From Clostridia bacterium (GTDB taxonomy: Bacteria; Bacillota; Clostridia; CAKSNL01; HGM11501): a stretch of 64,000 bases of DNA. The stretch spans positions 62,001-126,000 of the forward strand of contig JAFQQJ010000039.1 in NCBI GenBank assembly GCA_017411325.1. Reading direction: 5' to 3'. This document shows positions 54,359 to 63,485 of this stretch, piece by piece. The first letter of the stretch is position 1. The number at the start of each line of letters is the position of its first letter. Position numbers and translations under genes: made by a program. A model generated the notes under the pieces. The model was not told the origin of the DNA. It ran no database searches and saw nothing but the letters and a program-made list of their open reading frames with translations.

Positions 54359-55630
54359 ATGAAAGATTCTGAAAAGAAAATATGTTGTTCATTTTGCGGA
54401 AAGCTTCAGGGTGAGGTAAAGAGACTTATTGCAGGCCCCGGTGTTTACATCTGCGATGAATGTATAGAAGTTTGCTATGATTTGATTTTGCCTGAAAGTG
54501 AAATTGCCGAGGCTCTTGAAAAGGCGGGTTGGTCCGGGGAATTCAGTCTTCTTAAGCCCAGGGAAATCAAAGAGAGGCTTGACGAATATGTAATAGGTCA
54601 GGACAGGGCTAAAAAGAGCCTTGCCGTTGCCGTATACAATCACTATAAGAGAATTAATGAAAAAGACGAGGATGCGGTTGAACTTCAGAAGAGTAACATT
54701 CTCTTTTTAGGGCCCACGGGTGTAGGTAAAACCTATATGGCACAGACTTTAGCAAAGATTCTTGATGTGCCCTTTGCCATTGCCGATGCAACGGCGCTGA
54801 CAGAGGCGGGCTATGTTGGTGAGGATGTTGAAAATATTCTCTTAAAGCTTCTTCAGGCGGCAGATTATGACGTTGAGAGGGCGCAGAGAGGTATTATTTA
54901 TATTGACGAAATTGACAAAATTTCAAGAAGAAGCGAAAATCCTTCAATTACCCGTGATGTAAGTGGTGAAGGTGTTCAGCAGGCTCTTCTTAAAATTCTG
55001 GAAGGAACGGTTGCAAACGTACCTCCTCAGGGCGGAAGAAAGCATCCCCATCAGGAATTTATACAGTTTGATACCAAAAACGTGCTCTTTATCTGCTCAG
55101 GTGCCTTTGACGGACTTGAAAAGATAATAAAGAAGAGACTGGGTAGCAATGTTGTTGGCTTCGGAAGTGATGTGGCAAGCAAAAAGGATATGGATACAGG
55201 TGAGTATTTCGCCAAGGTTGAGCCTCAGGATTTACTTAAGTTTGGTCTTATACCTGAATTTATAGGAAGACTTCCTATTGTGGTTGCTCTTGAAAATCTT
55301 GATAAGGAGGCTTTGGTTAATATCCTTACAAAGCCTAAAAATGCCATCGTCAAGCAGTATGCACACCTTTGCGATTATGACGGCGTTAAGCTTGAATTTG
55401 AAGATGATGCTCTTTATGCAATAGCTGAAAAGGCAATCAAGCGGGGAACCGGTGCAAGAGGTCTTCGTGCGATTATTGAAGGAATTATGGGAGATGTAAT
55501 GTACGAAATTCCGTCAGAACCTTCAATAACGAGAATAATCGTCACAAAAGAGGCGGTTGAAGACAGCAAATGCGTGTTGGTTGAAAGAGAAGACGCAAAC
55601 GATATAAAAAGTACGGGAACAGAAGGCTGA
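54359..55630 (+). CDS. clpX: ATP-dependent Clp protease ATP-binding subunit ClpX
   Basis: 423 residues from ATG 54359 (ggagg at 54346-54350; a TTG at 54344 is in frame but lies in that site). Zinc finger CCSFCGK with ICDECIE, Walker [15 protein letters not shown], Walker [12 protein letters not shown], sensor region [12 protein letters not shown] and the C-terminal [16 protein letters not shown]. Unfolds substrates for ClpP; 23 bases after clpP. Confidence 0.97.
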   Translation: MKDSEKKICCSFCGKLQGEVKRLIAGPGVYICDECIEVCYDLILPESEIAEALEKAGWSGEFSLLKPREIKERLDEYVIGQDRAKKSLAVAVYNHYKRINEKDEDAVELQKSNILFLGPTGVGKTYMAQTLAKILDVPFAIADATALTEAGYVGEDVENILLKLLQAADYDVERAQRGIIYIDEIDKISRRSENPSITRDVSGEGVQQALLKILEGTVANVPPQGGRKHPHQEFIQFDTKNVLFICSGAFDGLEKIIKKRLGSNVVGFGSDVASKKDMDTGEYFAKVEPQDLLKFGLIPEFIGRLPIVVALENLDKEALVNILTKPKNAIVKQYAHLCDYDGVKLEFEDDALYAIAEKAIKRGTGARGLRAIIEGIMGDVMYEIPSEPSITRIIVTKEAVEDSKCVLVEREDANDIKSTGTEG

Positions 55631-55646
55631 CGCCTTCTGTTTTTTT
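55619..55646 (+). terminator. Rho-independent terminator overlapping the clpX stop
   Basis: acagaaggc-tgac-gccttctgt then T7; the clpX stop codon (55628-55630) lies in the loop. Confidence 0.88.
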
Positions 55647-55751
55647 GTATTTAATGTTGTGTTTTTTTGTATGTTGTGTTAAAATAAATATTGTTGCAGG
55701 GTAGGGGGTTACTCCTGTCTGGAAAATAAATAACAAAAGGAAGCGATAATT

Positions 55752-56672
55752 ATGCGTACTGAAAGATTTTCCGTGTGGGTAAACTGCTTTTTGCCCGATG
55801 AAAGTAAAACTACAGATATGGTGCAGGATAAAGAACTGCTTTACGAGGACAGAGGCTTTCTTATGCTTCCTGACAGCTACACCGATGACGGAACGCCCAC
55901 GCGCCTTGTAATAAACTGTCACGGAGCAGGAGGAACGGTAACCACCGACGACGCCCAGGGAGAGCATCAGGCGCTTACCCATTATCTGGTTGCAAACGGC
56001 TATGCTGTTATGGACGTAAACGGACTTCCTCATAAATATGCCGAAGAAAAAGGCATTGATTTAAGAAACAACATAGGAAGCCCTATTGCTATAAGGTGTT
56101 ATGTGAAAGCCTACAACTACGTTATGGAGCATTACAACCTGCGTGCCCGCGTGTTTGTTCACGGTGGCTCAATGGGTGGTATATCAAGCACAAATCTTGT
56201 GCTTTCAGGGCAGATTCCCGTTATCGCGCAGACAGGCTTTTGCCCTGTGCTTGATACATACAATGAAATTTTCCTTCATCCCTGGTGTTCGGGGCTTCCG
56301 AAATTTGCCCTCGGCATAATTTACGGACTTGATAAGGACGAAAATGACGAGTATATTTACGATGAGGAAAAGGTTAAGGGCTTTAACCCGGTAAAGAACA
56401 AAAAAGCAGAATGCTATCCCGTGCCGGTTAAATTCTGGCAGTGTAAAAACGACGGAACGGTAAGCTTTGAAGTTACCAGAGCCTTTGTTGACCGCATAAA
56501 GGAAAACGGAGGATATGCCGTTTTAAGAGCCTTTGAGCAAGGCGGTCACGAGCCTCAGCTGGTGGGGGACATTATTTCCGAAACCGCAGGAAACAATATT
56601 TTTAACGGACACACAATAGAAGTGAGACCGGCGGTTGAAGAGGCATTTATATGGATAAGAAGCTTTGACTGA
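55752..56672 (+). CDS. Alpha/beta-hydrolase (esterase-like)
   Basis: 306 residues, no signal peptide. Nucleophile elbow FVHGGSMGGISSTN near residue 140, oxyanion strand LVINCHGAGGTVTTDD, a probable acid in FWQCKNDGTVSFE and a late His in EQGGHEPQ. The layout fits an acetyl-esterase or prolyl-oligopeptidase-like hydrolase acting on small esters, perhaps de-acetylating imported oligosaccharides, given the neighbours. Start ATG with aaaaggaagc. Confidence 0.75.
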   Translation: MRTERFSVWVNCFLPDESKTTDMVQDKELLYEDRGFLMLPDSYTDDGTPTRLVINCHGAGGTVTTDDAQGEHQALTHYLVANGYAVMDVNGLPHKYAEEKGIDLRNNIGSPIAIRCYVKAYNYVMEHYNLRARVFVHGGSMGGISSTNLVLSGQIPVIAQTGFCPVLDTYNEIFLHPWCSGLPKFALGIIYGLDKDENDEYIYDEEKVKGFNPVKNKKAECYPVPVKFWQCKNDGTVSFEVTRAFVDRIKENGGYAVLRAFEQGGHEPQLVGDIISETAGNNIFNGHTIEVRPAVEEAFIWIRSFD

Positions 56673-56708
56673 TGTCAAAGTCGGTCAATATAATCTTGGG
56701 AGGATTTT

Positions 56709-57776
56709 ATGAGAACCGTATTAACGGCAGGATATATGATGATTTCTATGCTTTTCGGATTGGTGCAGATAGTTGCAACAGCCGGAGTTATAGTTTTCGG
56801 TATAATTAAATTAATAAAAGCACTTAAAAACAAGGAGCTGCAAATTAAAAAAAGTTCCGTTATATCTTTTATCTGCATTGCGATTTCCATACTGTCCTTT
56901 ATATTTAATATGGGATGGTTACGGGTTATTATGGCGTGCACACTGATTCCTGTAATACAGCCGATAATATTTTTTATGATTAATCTATATGCAGAGCGAT
57001 ACAGCAAAAAAGCTCCCGTGCTTAAAATGATTAATTGGATATTCATCGTTACATATCCGCTTTTCTGGCTTTGCTTGCCTGATTTTGCTGATATGGGTCC
57101 TTCCTATTGTTTCTTTTACCAGGTGAAAGACGAAGGGGTGGTGGCTGCGGCTTTAACTTCAGCGATAATAATCGGGATAGTTCACATAATATCACTTATC
57201 CTGCAGGTGGTTTGGCTGGTAAATATAAGAAGCAAAAAAAGCCATAATCATAAAGCTTTATGTGCGGATGGCACAATGAAAAAAGTGATTATAATAGGAT
57301 GCCCCGGAAGCGGAAAAAGCACCTTCGGACGTCTTCTTAATAAAATAACAAATATTCCTTTGCACCACCTTGATATGATGTACTGGAATGAAGATAAAAC
57401 CACCGTTGGAAAAGATGTTTTCGTTGAAAGACTCAAAACCGTTATGGCAACACCTTCGTGGATAATAGACGGAAATTACGGTGCCACTATGGAAATGCGA
57501 ATCAGGGAATGCGATACGGTGTTTTTTCTTGACTACGAAGCGGAGATTTGCCTTTCGGGTATTGAAGAAAGAAAGGGCAAGGCACGAAGCGATATGCCTT
57601 GGGTTGAAGAGGGAACAGATGAAGAATTTATAAGCTTTGTTAAAAATTATAATAAAGAGAGCAAGCCAAAAGTTATGGAATTGCTCTCTAAGTATTCTAC
57701 TAAAAATATCATCATATTGAAAACGAGAGAAGAAGCGGAGAAATATCTGGAATTCGTTTCGGAGGGGTATAAATGA
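56709..57776 (+). CDS. Membrane domain fused to a FlaR/adenylate-kinase-like P-loop domain
   Basis: 355 residues. Residues 1-185 contain about five hydrophobic segments with no recognisable family; residues 190-355 are a complete P-loop kinase-like domain, MKKVIIIGCPGSGKSTFGR, LHHLDMMYWNED, WIIDGNYGATMEMRI, of the 'DNA topology modulation'/FlaR-like group. The second domain normally exists alone, starting exactly at that Met, and an ATG is present at 57276, but its upstream sequence (gcggatgg) is a poor ribosome site. So either a true fusion or two overlapping cistrons in one frame. Overlaps the next gene by ATGA. Starts with ggagg before ATG 56709. Confidence 0.7.
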   Translation: MRTVLTAGYMMISMLFGLVQIVATAGVIVFGIIKLIKALKNKELQIKKSSVISFICIAISILSFIFNMGWLRVIMACTLIPVIQPIIFFMINLYAERYSKKAPVLKMINWIFIVTYPLFWLCLPDFADMGPSYCFFYQVKDEGVVAAALTSAIIIGIVHIISLILQVVWLVNIRSKKSHNHKALCADGTMKKVIIIGCPGSGKSTFGRLLNKITNIPLHHLDMMYWNEDKTTVGKDVFVERLKTVMATPSWIIDGNYGATMEMRIRECDTVFFLDYEAEICLSGIEERKGKARSDMPWVEEGTDEEFISFVKNYNKESKPKVMELLSKYSTKNIIILKTREEAEKYLEFVSEGYK

Positions 57777-59617
57777 AAAAAATTATAAGTCTTATATTAA
57801 TTGCAGCCTTGATTTTGTCCGCTACATCATTTGCAAAAGGTGAAAACAAGGCTGTGTTTTATGATGGCGGGACATCTTGCATAGATCTATACAGCTTTGA
57901 ACTTACACGCCTTGCTGAATTAATTAAAAATGCAAAAACAAAGCAGGGAACAGGCGGAAGAAGCTATGTTTATACAGCACTTACTCTGCTTCTTACAGGT
58001 CTTGATGATGAAAAAGCAAACAATTTACTGAATGACGAAAAGATAACAAGCATAAAGGAGTATATGGACTTTGAAAAAGCTCCCTTTTCCATGTACTGGT
58101 GTATGCCTGCATATATAAGGATTTATATGCTGTACAATTCGGAAAACGGTATAAACAGGCGAGACGCCTTAAAGCCGGAAACCGAAGCAAATATGAAAAG
58201 AATTATGTGGGCGTTTTTGGAAAGCTATTATGAAAACGTATTCACGGATGATAATAACCCGTTAAGAATTGTAAACAGCGAAAATCACGATGCACTCCAA
58301 AGAGCTTCACTTTATTTATCGGCATTTGCCTTAAGTAAAACCGATGACTATAAAGGAAAAAAACTGCCTGACGGAAAGACTCTGCCGGAATTTGTATCCC
58401 ACTCAGAGGAGTTTTTTATAAAGTACATTGATGAAAGGGCGAAAACAGGGCTTTTTGTTGAAGGTGCGGAAAACTACAGAGCCGTAACCCTTGAATCGCT
58501 ATATAACATTTACGATTTCACGGAAAATGTCGCACTTAAGAAAAAGGTTGAAATGTTTCTTGATATAGTATGGATTGAATATGCCATAGAGAGTGTAGAT
58601 GGAATAAGAGGCGGTGCAAAGACAAGAGTTTATAACAGAGCGACCGATGCAGCAAGCGGTCTTTTATGGACAGCCTCCCTCGGCAGCCTATATTTCAATC
58701 TTAAAGAGAATGAAAAACGCGAAACCTTAATTACATTAATTGCATCATCCTACAGACCTCCGGAGATTGCGGGAAAAATCGCAAAAGCAGAAAATAAGGG
58801 AAACTACGAAGTTGTTAAATCAATTCCCGGAAAAGGCACAACCGAGGTAATTAAGCTTGCAAACATTGATATGCCCGTTTATACCCTTAATCCTGCGGGC
58901 GATGTTATAACCTATGAATATGTAACTCCAACCTATGCTGCAGGCACAATGTGCCATGATGAAAGCACGCCTGTAACCCTTATAAGCTCCCAGAACAGGT
59001 GGGAGGGAGCTGTATTCAGGGGCGATAAAAATGCAAGGATTTACAGATATCTCGATACTGATAAATCGCTTCACACGCATTTTTTAAGTATGCAGAAGGG
59101 GCCTGTTATGATATTTAAGAAAAATACTTCCGGAGCTTTCGATACGGGAATATACATATATCCCTACAGCTTTGCGGAAGCCGACGGTGAAATCAAAACC
59201 GAGGGCGGTTGGCTTTTCGGTGAAATTTACGATTCTTATTATGCCGTGAGAGCGGCATCCGGAAAGCTTTTGCAAAAAGAAGGAAAAATTCTTTTATCCG
59301 ACAGCGAAAGTCCCTTTGTAATACATCTGGGAAACAAATTTGATGACGGAAGCTTTGAAGACTTTAAGAAAAATATAAAGAGCAATCCCCTGACCTTTGA
59401 CGGAAACTCCGTTTGCTATAATGATAAAAGATGGGGAAGGTTTGAATTCAATATAAAAACAGCCGAAAGGCGTCTTAACGGAAAGGCTTTACCTTATAAG
59501 GCTGAAAATATAATGGAGAGCCCGTTTTTAAACTCGGTTAAAAACAGCAGGATTTTTGAAGTGAGCTTTGAAGGAGAGAAAATCATTTACGATTTTAACG
59601 AAAATACGGTGAAGTAA
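57773..59617 (+). CDS. Secreted (alpha/alpha)-barrel lyase-like protein
   Basis: 614 residues with signal peptide 1-21 (LILIAALILSATSFAKG). The first ~310 residues are helical with VNSENHDALQRASLYLSA, an Asn-Glu-Asn-His motif seen in (alpha/alpha)6-toroid polysaccharide lyases and related glycan enzymes; the C-terminal half is beta-rich (heparinase II/III-like sandwich: MCHDESTPVTLISSQNRWEG). Probably acts on an acidic extracellular polysaccharide; not assigned to a PL family. Coupled to the preceding gene through ATGA. Confidence 0.6.
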   Translation: MKKIISLILIAALILSATSFAKGENKAVFYDGGTSCIDLYSFELTRLAELIKNAKTKQGTGGRSYVYTALTLLLTGLDDEKANNLLNDEKITSIKEYMDFEKAPFSMYWCMPAYIRIYMLYNSENGINRRDALKPETEANMKRIMWAFLESYYENVFTDDNNPLRIVNSENHDALQRASLYLSAFALSKTDDYKGKKLPDGKTLPEFVSHSEEFFIKYIDERAKTGLFVEGAENYRAVTLESLYNIYDFTENVALKKKVEMFLDIVWIEYAIESVDGIRGGAKTRVYNRATDAASGLLWTASLGSLYFNLKENEKRETLITLIASSYRPPEIAGKIAKAENKGNYEVVKSIPGKGTTEVIKLANIDMPVYTLNPAGDVITYEYVTPTYAAGTMCHDESTPVTLISSQNRWEGAVFRGDKNARIYRYLDTDKSLHTHFLSMQKGPVMIFKKNTSGAFDTGIYIYPYSFAEADGEIKTEGGWLFGEIYDSYYAVRAASGKLLQKEGKILLSDSESPFVIHLGNKFDDGSFEDFKKNIKSNPLTFDGNSVCYNDKRWGRFEFNIKTAERRLNGKALPYKAENIMESPFLNSVKNSRIFEVSFEGEKIIYDFNENTVK

Positions 59618-59646
59618 AAAAGAGTTTCATTTTTTCCATATTGCTA

Positions 59647-59675
59647 TTGAAAAAGAAGTGCTTTTGTGCTAAGAT
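59647..59675 (+). promoter_or_regulatory. Promoter of the MATE gene
   Basis: TTGAAA (59647-59652), 17-base spacer, TAAGAT (59670-59675), 38 bases before the TTG start. Confidence 0.6.
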
Positions 59676-59713
59676 AAAAAATGTTGACAAAAAATTACAG
59701 GAAGTGACTTAAT

Positions 59714-61108
59714 TTGCCAAAGGGAAAATTCCAGATTGATATGAGCAAGGGCTCGATATTCAAAAACATAGTCTTTTTTGCAATTCCGCTGATGCTGACA
59801 AGCCTTCTTCAGCTTTTCTACAATGCGGCAGACCTTGTAATTGTAAGCCGATACGCAGGCTCAAACGCAATGGCTTCCGTTGGAGCAACGGCATCTGTTA
59901 CCAATCTTTTGATTAACCTTTTTATCGGTTTGTCAATCGGTGCAGGTGTAATTGTATCAAGAAAGTTTGGAGCACAGGACAAAGAAGGAATTAAAAAATC
60001 CGTTCACACCGCTATGCTTTTAGGTATAACCGTCGGAATTATTGCGGGAATAATCGGTATTTTTATTTCCGAGCCTGTGTTAAGACTTATGGGAACTCCC
60101 GAAGGTGAAGTTTTGGACGGCGCTGTATTGTATATGAAAATTCTCTTTATCGGTGTTCCCGCATCCCTTTGCTACAACTTCGGAGCGTCGATTTTAAGAG
60201 CGGTGGGAGATACACGCCGCCCCTTATACATACTGGCAAGTGCCGGAATTATCAATGTAATGTTAAACCTGATACTGGTAATATGCTTCCATCTTGATGT
60301 TGCGGGTGTTGCGATTGCGACTGCGGTTTCAAACTACGTTTCCGTTGTTGCGGTATTCTGGATTTTAACCCATTCCAAAGACGATATAAAAATTGAATTA
60401 AGAAAGCTTAAATTCCATAAGCATGAGCTTAAGGAAATCCTTCGTATAGGTCTGCCCGCAGGAATTCAGTCATCCTTTTTCAGTTTGTCAAATACTGTTA
60501 TACAGTCCTCTGTAAATGCTTTCGGCGAAGCGGCTATTGCGGGAAATGCCGCAGGCGGAAATATCGAAGGCTTTGTGTATGTGGCTATGAACGCCTTTTA
60601 TCAGGCTACACTTACAGGCGTAAGCCAGAACTACGGAGCCCAGGAAGAAAAACGTATCAATAAAACTATATGGGTTGCGCTTTTATGTGTTGTCGTGGTA
60701 GGCGCTACACTTGGAGCACTTTCGGTGGTATTTTCAAAGCAGCTTTTAGGCATTTACATAACAGACTCAGCTTTGGCCTTAAACTTCGGTGTAAAGCGAA
60801 TGTATTTAACCTGTCTGCCTTATTTCCTTTGCGGTATTATGGAGGTTCTGACAGGTGCCTTAAGAGGTCTCGGATGCTCAACGACAACTGCTGTTACTTC
60901 CTTTATCGGAACCTGCGGATTCCGTATATTCTGGGCGAAATTTGCGGTTGAATATATAGCTGCAAGGGTGCATTTTATAGACAGCTCTATTGATATACTC
61001 TACCTTTGCTGGCCTATATCCTGGCTTTTGGTAAGCATTATGCATTTGATCACACTTATGATTATAAAACCGAGAGCAATACGCCGTATGAACGGTGAAT
61101 TTATATAA
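59714..61108 (+). CDS. MATE family efflux transporter
   Basis: 464 residues, about 12 membrane segments in two similar halves. The N-terminal start is TTG at 59714 supported by aggaag 7-8 bases upstream; the next ATG (59741) lacks a ribosome site. MATE hallmarks: IPLMLTSLLQLFYNAADLVIV near residue 25 and the second-half counterpart GLPAGIQSSFFSLSNTVIQS. Cation-coupled export of drugs or metabolites; substrate unknown. Confidence 0.93.
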   Translation: MPKGKFQIDMSKGSIFKNIVFFAIPLMLTSLLQLFYNAADLVIVSRYAGSNAMASVGATASVTNLLINLFIGLSIGAGVIVSRKFGAQDKEGIKKSVHTAMLLGITVGIIAGIIGIFISEPVLRLMGTPEGEVLDGAVLYMKILFIGVPASLCYNFGASILRAVGDTRRPLYILASAGIINVMLNLILVICFHLDVAGVAIATAVSNYVSVVAVFWILTHSKDDIKIELRKLKFHKHELKEILRIGLPAGIQSSFFSLSNTVIQSSVNAFGEAAIAGNAAGGNIEGFVYVAMNAFYQATLTGVSQNYGAQEEKRINKTIWVALLCVVVVGATLGALSVVFSKQLLGIYITDSALALNFGVKRMYLTCLPYFLCGIMEVLTGALRGLGCSTTTAVTSFIGTCGFRIFWAKFAVEYIAARVHFIDSSIDILYLCWPISWLLVSIMHLITLMIIKPRAIRRMNGEFI

Positions 61109-61135
61109 TAAAAAGGAGCCGTCGGCTCCTTTTTA
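61109..61135. terminator. Bidirectional terminator between MATE and araC-type genes
   Basis: aaaaggagcc-gtc-ggctcctttt, overlapping the 3' end of the regulator gene on the minus strand. Confidence 0.85.
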
Positions 61136-61963
61136 TTTCGCTTTTCTGTACATATTCGGGGTTTTTCCGAAGTGCTTCTTAAATACCTTTGAAAAGTAGT
61201 TATAGTCGTTATATCCCACAAGCCGAGCGATTTCGCTTACTGAGAAATCTGTCGAGCGCAAAAGTCTCTTTGCGGCAGAAAGTCTTCGCTCCGTAATGTA
61301 TGAAGAAAGCCCTTTTTTAGTCTCTTCGGAAAACTTCTGATAAAGGGTGGTTCTGCTCATATTAAGATGGCGGCAAAGCGCTTCAGGGGTTGCTTCACAA
61401 AGATTTTCATCAATGAATTTGTTGATTTTTTCTGTCAGCATTTCGCCCTTGGGGCTTATCATTTCTTTAAGAATTATATAGCTTATACAGCTTTCCATAA
61501 TCTTCGCGGCGGCAACTATTGTGTCACTTTCTTTGTAACGGACTGATTTTATATATTTTTTGATCTTGTCTTCGTCCATATCATATTCATTGCAAAGTTT
61601 GCTGACTGTTTTTATAAGGTCTGTTTTATCGGCAGAATCTGTAATCTGTCCGAACATCATATAGCCTATGATAATTCCGCTTTCCTTTATGGGGGCAACC
61701 GCTTCTGTAAGCCCTGCGTGGCATTTATAAATGATAAGCCCGTCTTTTTTACGACATTCTGTAAAGGAACATCTGTCGCTTTCATCGCACTTTTCGTTGG
61801 CTTTCGGAAAGCTTCTTACATACTCGCAGAATTTGCAGTAAACATTGGGATAGGCATAAAGACGGTTACAGTCGGAATCAAATATATTAAGCCTTAATCC
61901 GGTAAGGGAATAGAAGGATTGCATTATTTCCTTAAGACGGTTTAAATCGTAATTGAAAGCCAT
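61133..61963 (-). CDS. PocR-AraC type transcriptional regulator
   Basis: 276 residues. The N-terminal domain (1-150) has the cysteine pattern of the PocR sensor family (YCKFCEYVRS, KCDESDRCSFTECRK, YKCHAGLTEAVAPI), and the C-terminus is a double HTH AraC domain (CRHLNMSRTTLYQKF and SVSEIARLVGYNDYNYFSKVF, ending KHFGKTPNMYRK). Divergent from a sugar isomerase gene, so it most likely activates sugar use on binding a sugar or its product. Start ATG with gaggtg 6 bases upstream. Confidence 0.9.
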   Translation of the reverse strand: MAFNYDLNRLKEIMQSFYSLTGLRLNIFDSDCNRLYAYPNVYCKFCEYVRSFPKANEKCDESDRCSFTECRKKDGLIIYKCHAGLTEAVAPIKESGIIIGYMMFGQITDSADKTDLIKTVSKLCNEYDMDEDKIKKYIKSVRYKESDTIVAAAKIMESCISYIILKEMISPKGEMLTEKINKFIDENLCEATPEALCRHLNMSRTTLYQKFSEETKKGLSSYITERRLSAAKRLLRSTDFSVSEIARLVGYNDYNYFSKVFKKHFGKTPNMYRKAK

Positions 61964-61971
61964 ATGACACC

Positions 61972-61998
61972 TCGGACAAATTTACTTATATTCGGACA
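61972..61998. promoter_or_regulatory. Direct-repeat operator candidate for the AraC-type regulator
   Basis: tcggacaaatttact (61972) and tcggacatattttact (61992), half-sites exactly 20 bp apart, two helical turns, as in AraC-family sites. The first overlaps the regulator's ribosome site. Confidence 0.6.
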
Positions 61999-62010
61999 TA
62001 TTTTACTATC

Positions 62011-62038
62011 ATTATAACACAATCGGTGATAAAATCAA
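62011..62038 (-). promoter_or_regulatory. Promoter of the araC-type gene
   Basis: Minus strand TTGATT (complement of 62033-62038), 16-base spacer, TATAAT (complement of 62011-62016). No good plus-strand promoter is seen for the isomerase gene, consistent with need for an activator. Confidence 0.6.
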
Positions 62039-62067
62039 GATATAAATAATTGAAAGGATGATTTTTT

Positions 62068-63468
62068 ATGAAAAAGAAAGAAATGTGTTTTGCCCTTTAT
62101 TTCGGTAACAGAGGATTTTTCCCCGAAACACTCATTGCATCTGCAAGAAGCGAAATGATTGAGGCTGTTACAAAGGCAGGCTATAAGTATATAATCGCTC
62201 CCGAAGATATGACACGCTACGGAGCAGTTGAAACAAAGGATGAAGGTATAAAGTATGCTGCCTGGCTTAAGAGCCACGAAGGGGAATATGACGGCGTTAT
62301 TATGTCGCTTCCCAACTTCAGTGATGAAAACGGTGCAATTGCGGCGTTAAAGGATGCGGGAAAGCCTATTCTTATTCAGGCATATCCCGATGAAATAGGA
62401 AAGATGGACTTTGAACACAGAAGAGACTCCTACTGCGGAAAGTTCTCCATCTGCGATGTATTCCATCAGTACAGAGTGCCCTTCACGGTGCTTGAGCCTC
62501 ACGTTGTTCACCCCCTGTCAGAGGACTTTGCAAAGAACCTTTATGACTTTGCGGCAATCTGCCGTGTAGCTAACGGAATGAAGGAATTTACAATCGGTAT
62601 CATCGGTGCAAGAACCACCAAGTTCAAAACCGTAAGATACGATGAAATCACACTTCAGAAATATGGCATAACCTGCGATACATATGACCTTTCCGAGCTT
62701 TTCTACAGAGTTGAAAAGATGGAAAGAGACGAAAGAGTTATCGCAAAGGAAAAGGTGCTTTGCGACTATACCGATTTTTCACGTGTACCTGCCGACAAGC
62801 TTACAACCCTTGCGAAGGTTTCCCTTGCAATTGACGATATGATGGCAGACTATCATTTGGATGCAATCACACTCCGCTGCTGGGAAGAAATGCAGACAGT
62901 GCTTGGCGTTGCTCCCTGCGTACTCTTAAGCGAGCTTAACGACAGAGGAATTGTTGCATCCTGCGAAATTGACCTTTGCTCTGCAATCAATATGTATTCA
63001 ATGCAGCTTGCATCTGAGGAAAGCACAGCCTGCGTTGACTGGAACAACAACTATGGCGACGATAAGAACAAGGTTATTTTATTCCATTGCGGTCCCATCG
63101 CTCAGAGTCTTATGGAAGGTAAGGGCGTAGTAACAGACCACAAGATGTTTGCTAAAACCAATCCCGGTTGCGGTTGGGGAAGCAACGAAGGCAGAATTGC
63201 GGCATTCGAAATGACCTACTCCAACTGTAAGACAGAAGACGGAAAGCTTACCTTCTATGCCGATGAAGGAAGATTTACAGGCGAACCCATTGAAGCAGAA
63301 TTTTTCGGCTGTGGCGGCGTAGCAGAAATCCGCGACCTTCAGAGAAAGCTTATAAAGCTTGCAAAGGAAGGCTACCGTCATCATACGGCAGTAGGTAAGG
63401 GCAGGATGGCGTCCGTACTTAAAGAAGCCTTTACAACATATTTAGGCTACGATGTAATTGAGCTTTAA
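62068..63468 (+). CDS. L-fucose/L-arabinose isomerase-like protein
   Basis: 466 residues. The three-domain layout of the fucose/arabinose isomerase superfamily is visible: an N-terminal Rossmann-like domain (YDGVIMSLPNFSDENGA), a second one with VANGMKEFTIGIIGART, and a metal site region WEEMQTVLGVAPCVLLSEL, ASCEIDLCSAI and a late VILFHCGPIA (Glu, Asp, His). Interconverts an aldose and ketose; which sugar is unclear. Followed 17 bases later by a sugar kinase and controlled by the divergent regulator. Ribosome site gaaagga before ATG 62068. Confidence 0.85.
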   Translation: MKKKEMCFALYFGNRGFFPETLIASARSEMIEAVTKAGYKYIIAPEDMTRYGAVETKDEGIKYAAWLKSHEGEYDGVIMSLPNFSDENGAIAALKDAGKPILIQAYPDEIGKMDFEHRRDSYCGKFSICDVFHQYRVPFTVLEPHVVHPLSEDFAKNLYDFAAICRVANGMKEFTIGIIGARTTKFKTVRYDEITLQKYGITCDTYDLSELFYRVEKMERDERVIAKEKVLCDYTDFSRVPADKLTTLAKVSLAIDDMMADYHLDAITLRCWEEMQTVLGVAPCVLLSELNDRGIVASCEIDLCSAINMYSMQLASEESTACVDWNNNYGDDKNKVILFHCGPIAQSLMEGKGVVTDHKMFAKTNPGCGWGSNEGRIAAFEMTYSNCKTEDGKLTFYADEGRFTGEPIEAEFFGCGGVAEIRDLQRKLIKLAKEGYRHHTAVGKGRMASVLKEAFTTYLGYDVIEL

Positions 63469-63485
63469 TCACGGAGGTGGCAAAG

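Noticed and set aside
56660..56682. Hairpin ctttgac/gtcaaag after the esterase gene as a terminator
   Set aside because: Short stem without a T-tract; the next gene follows closely and may be co-transcribed.
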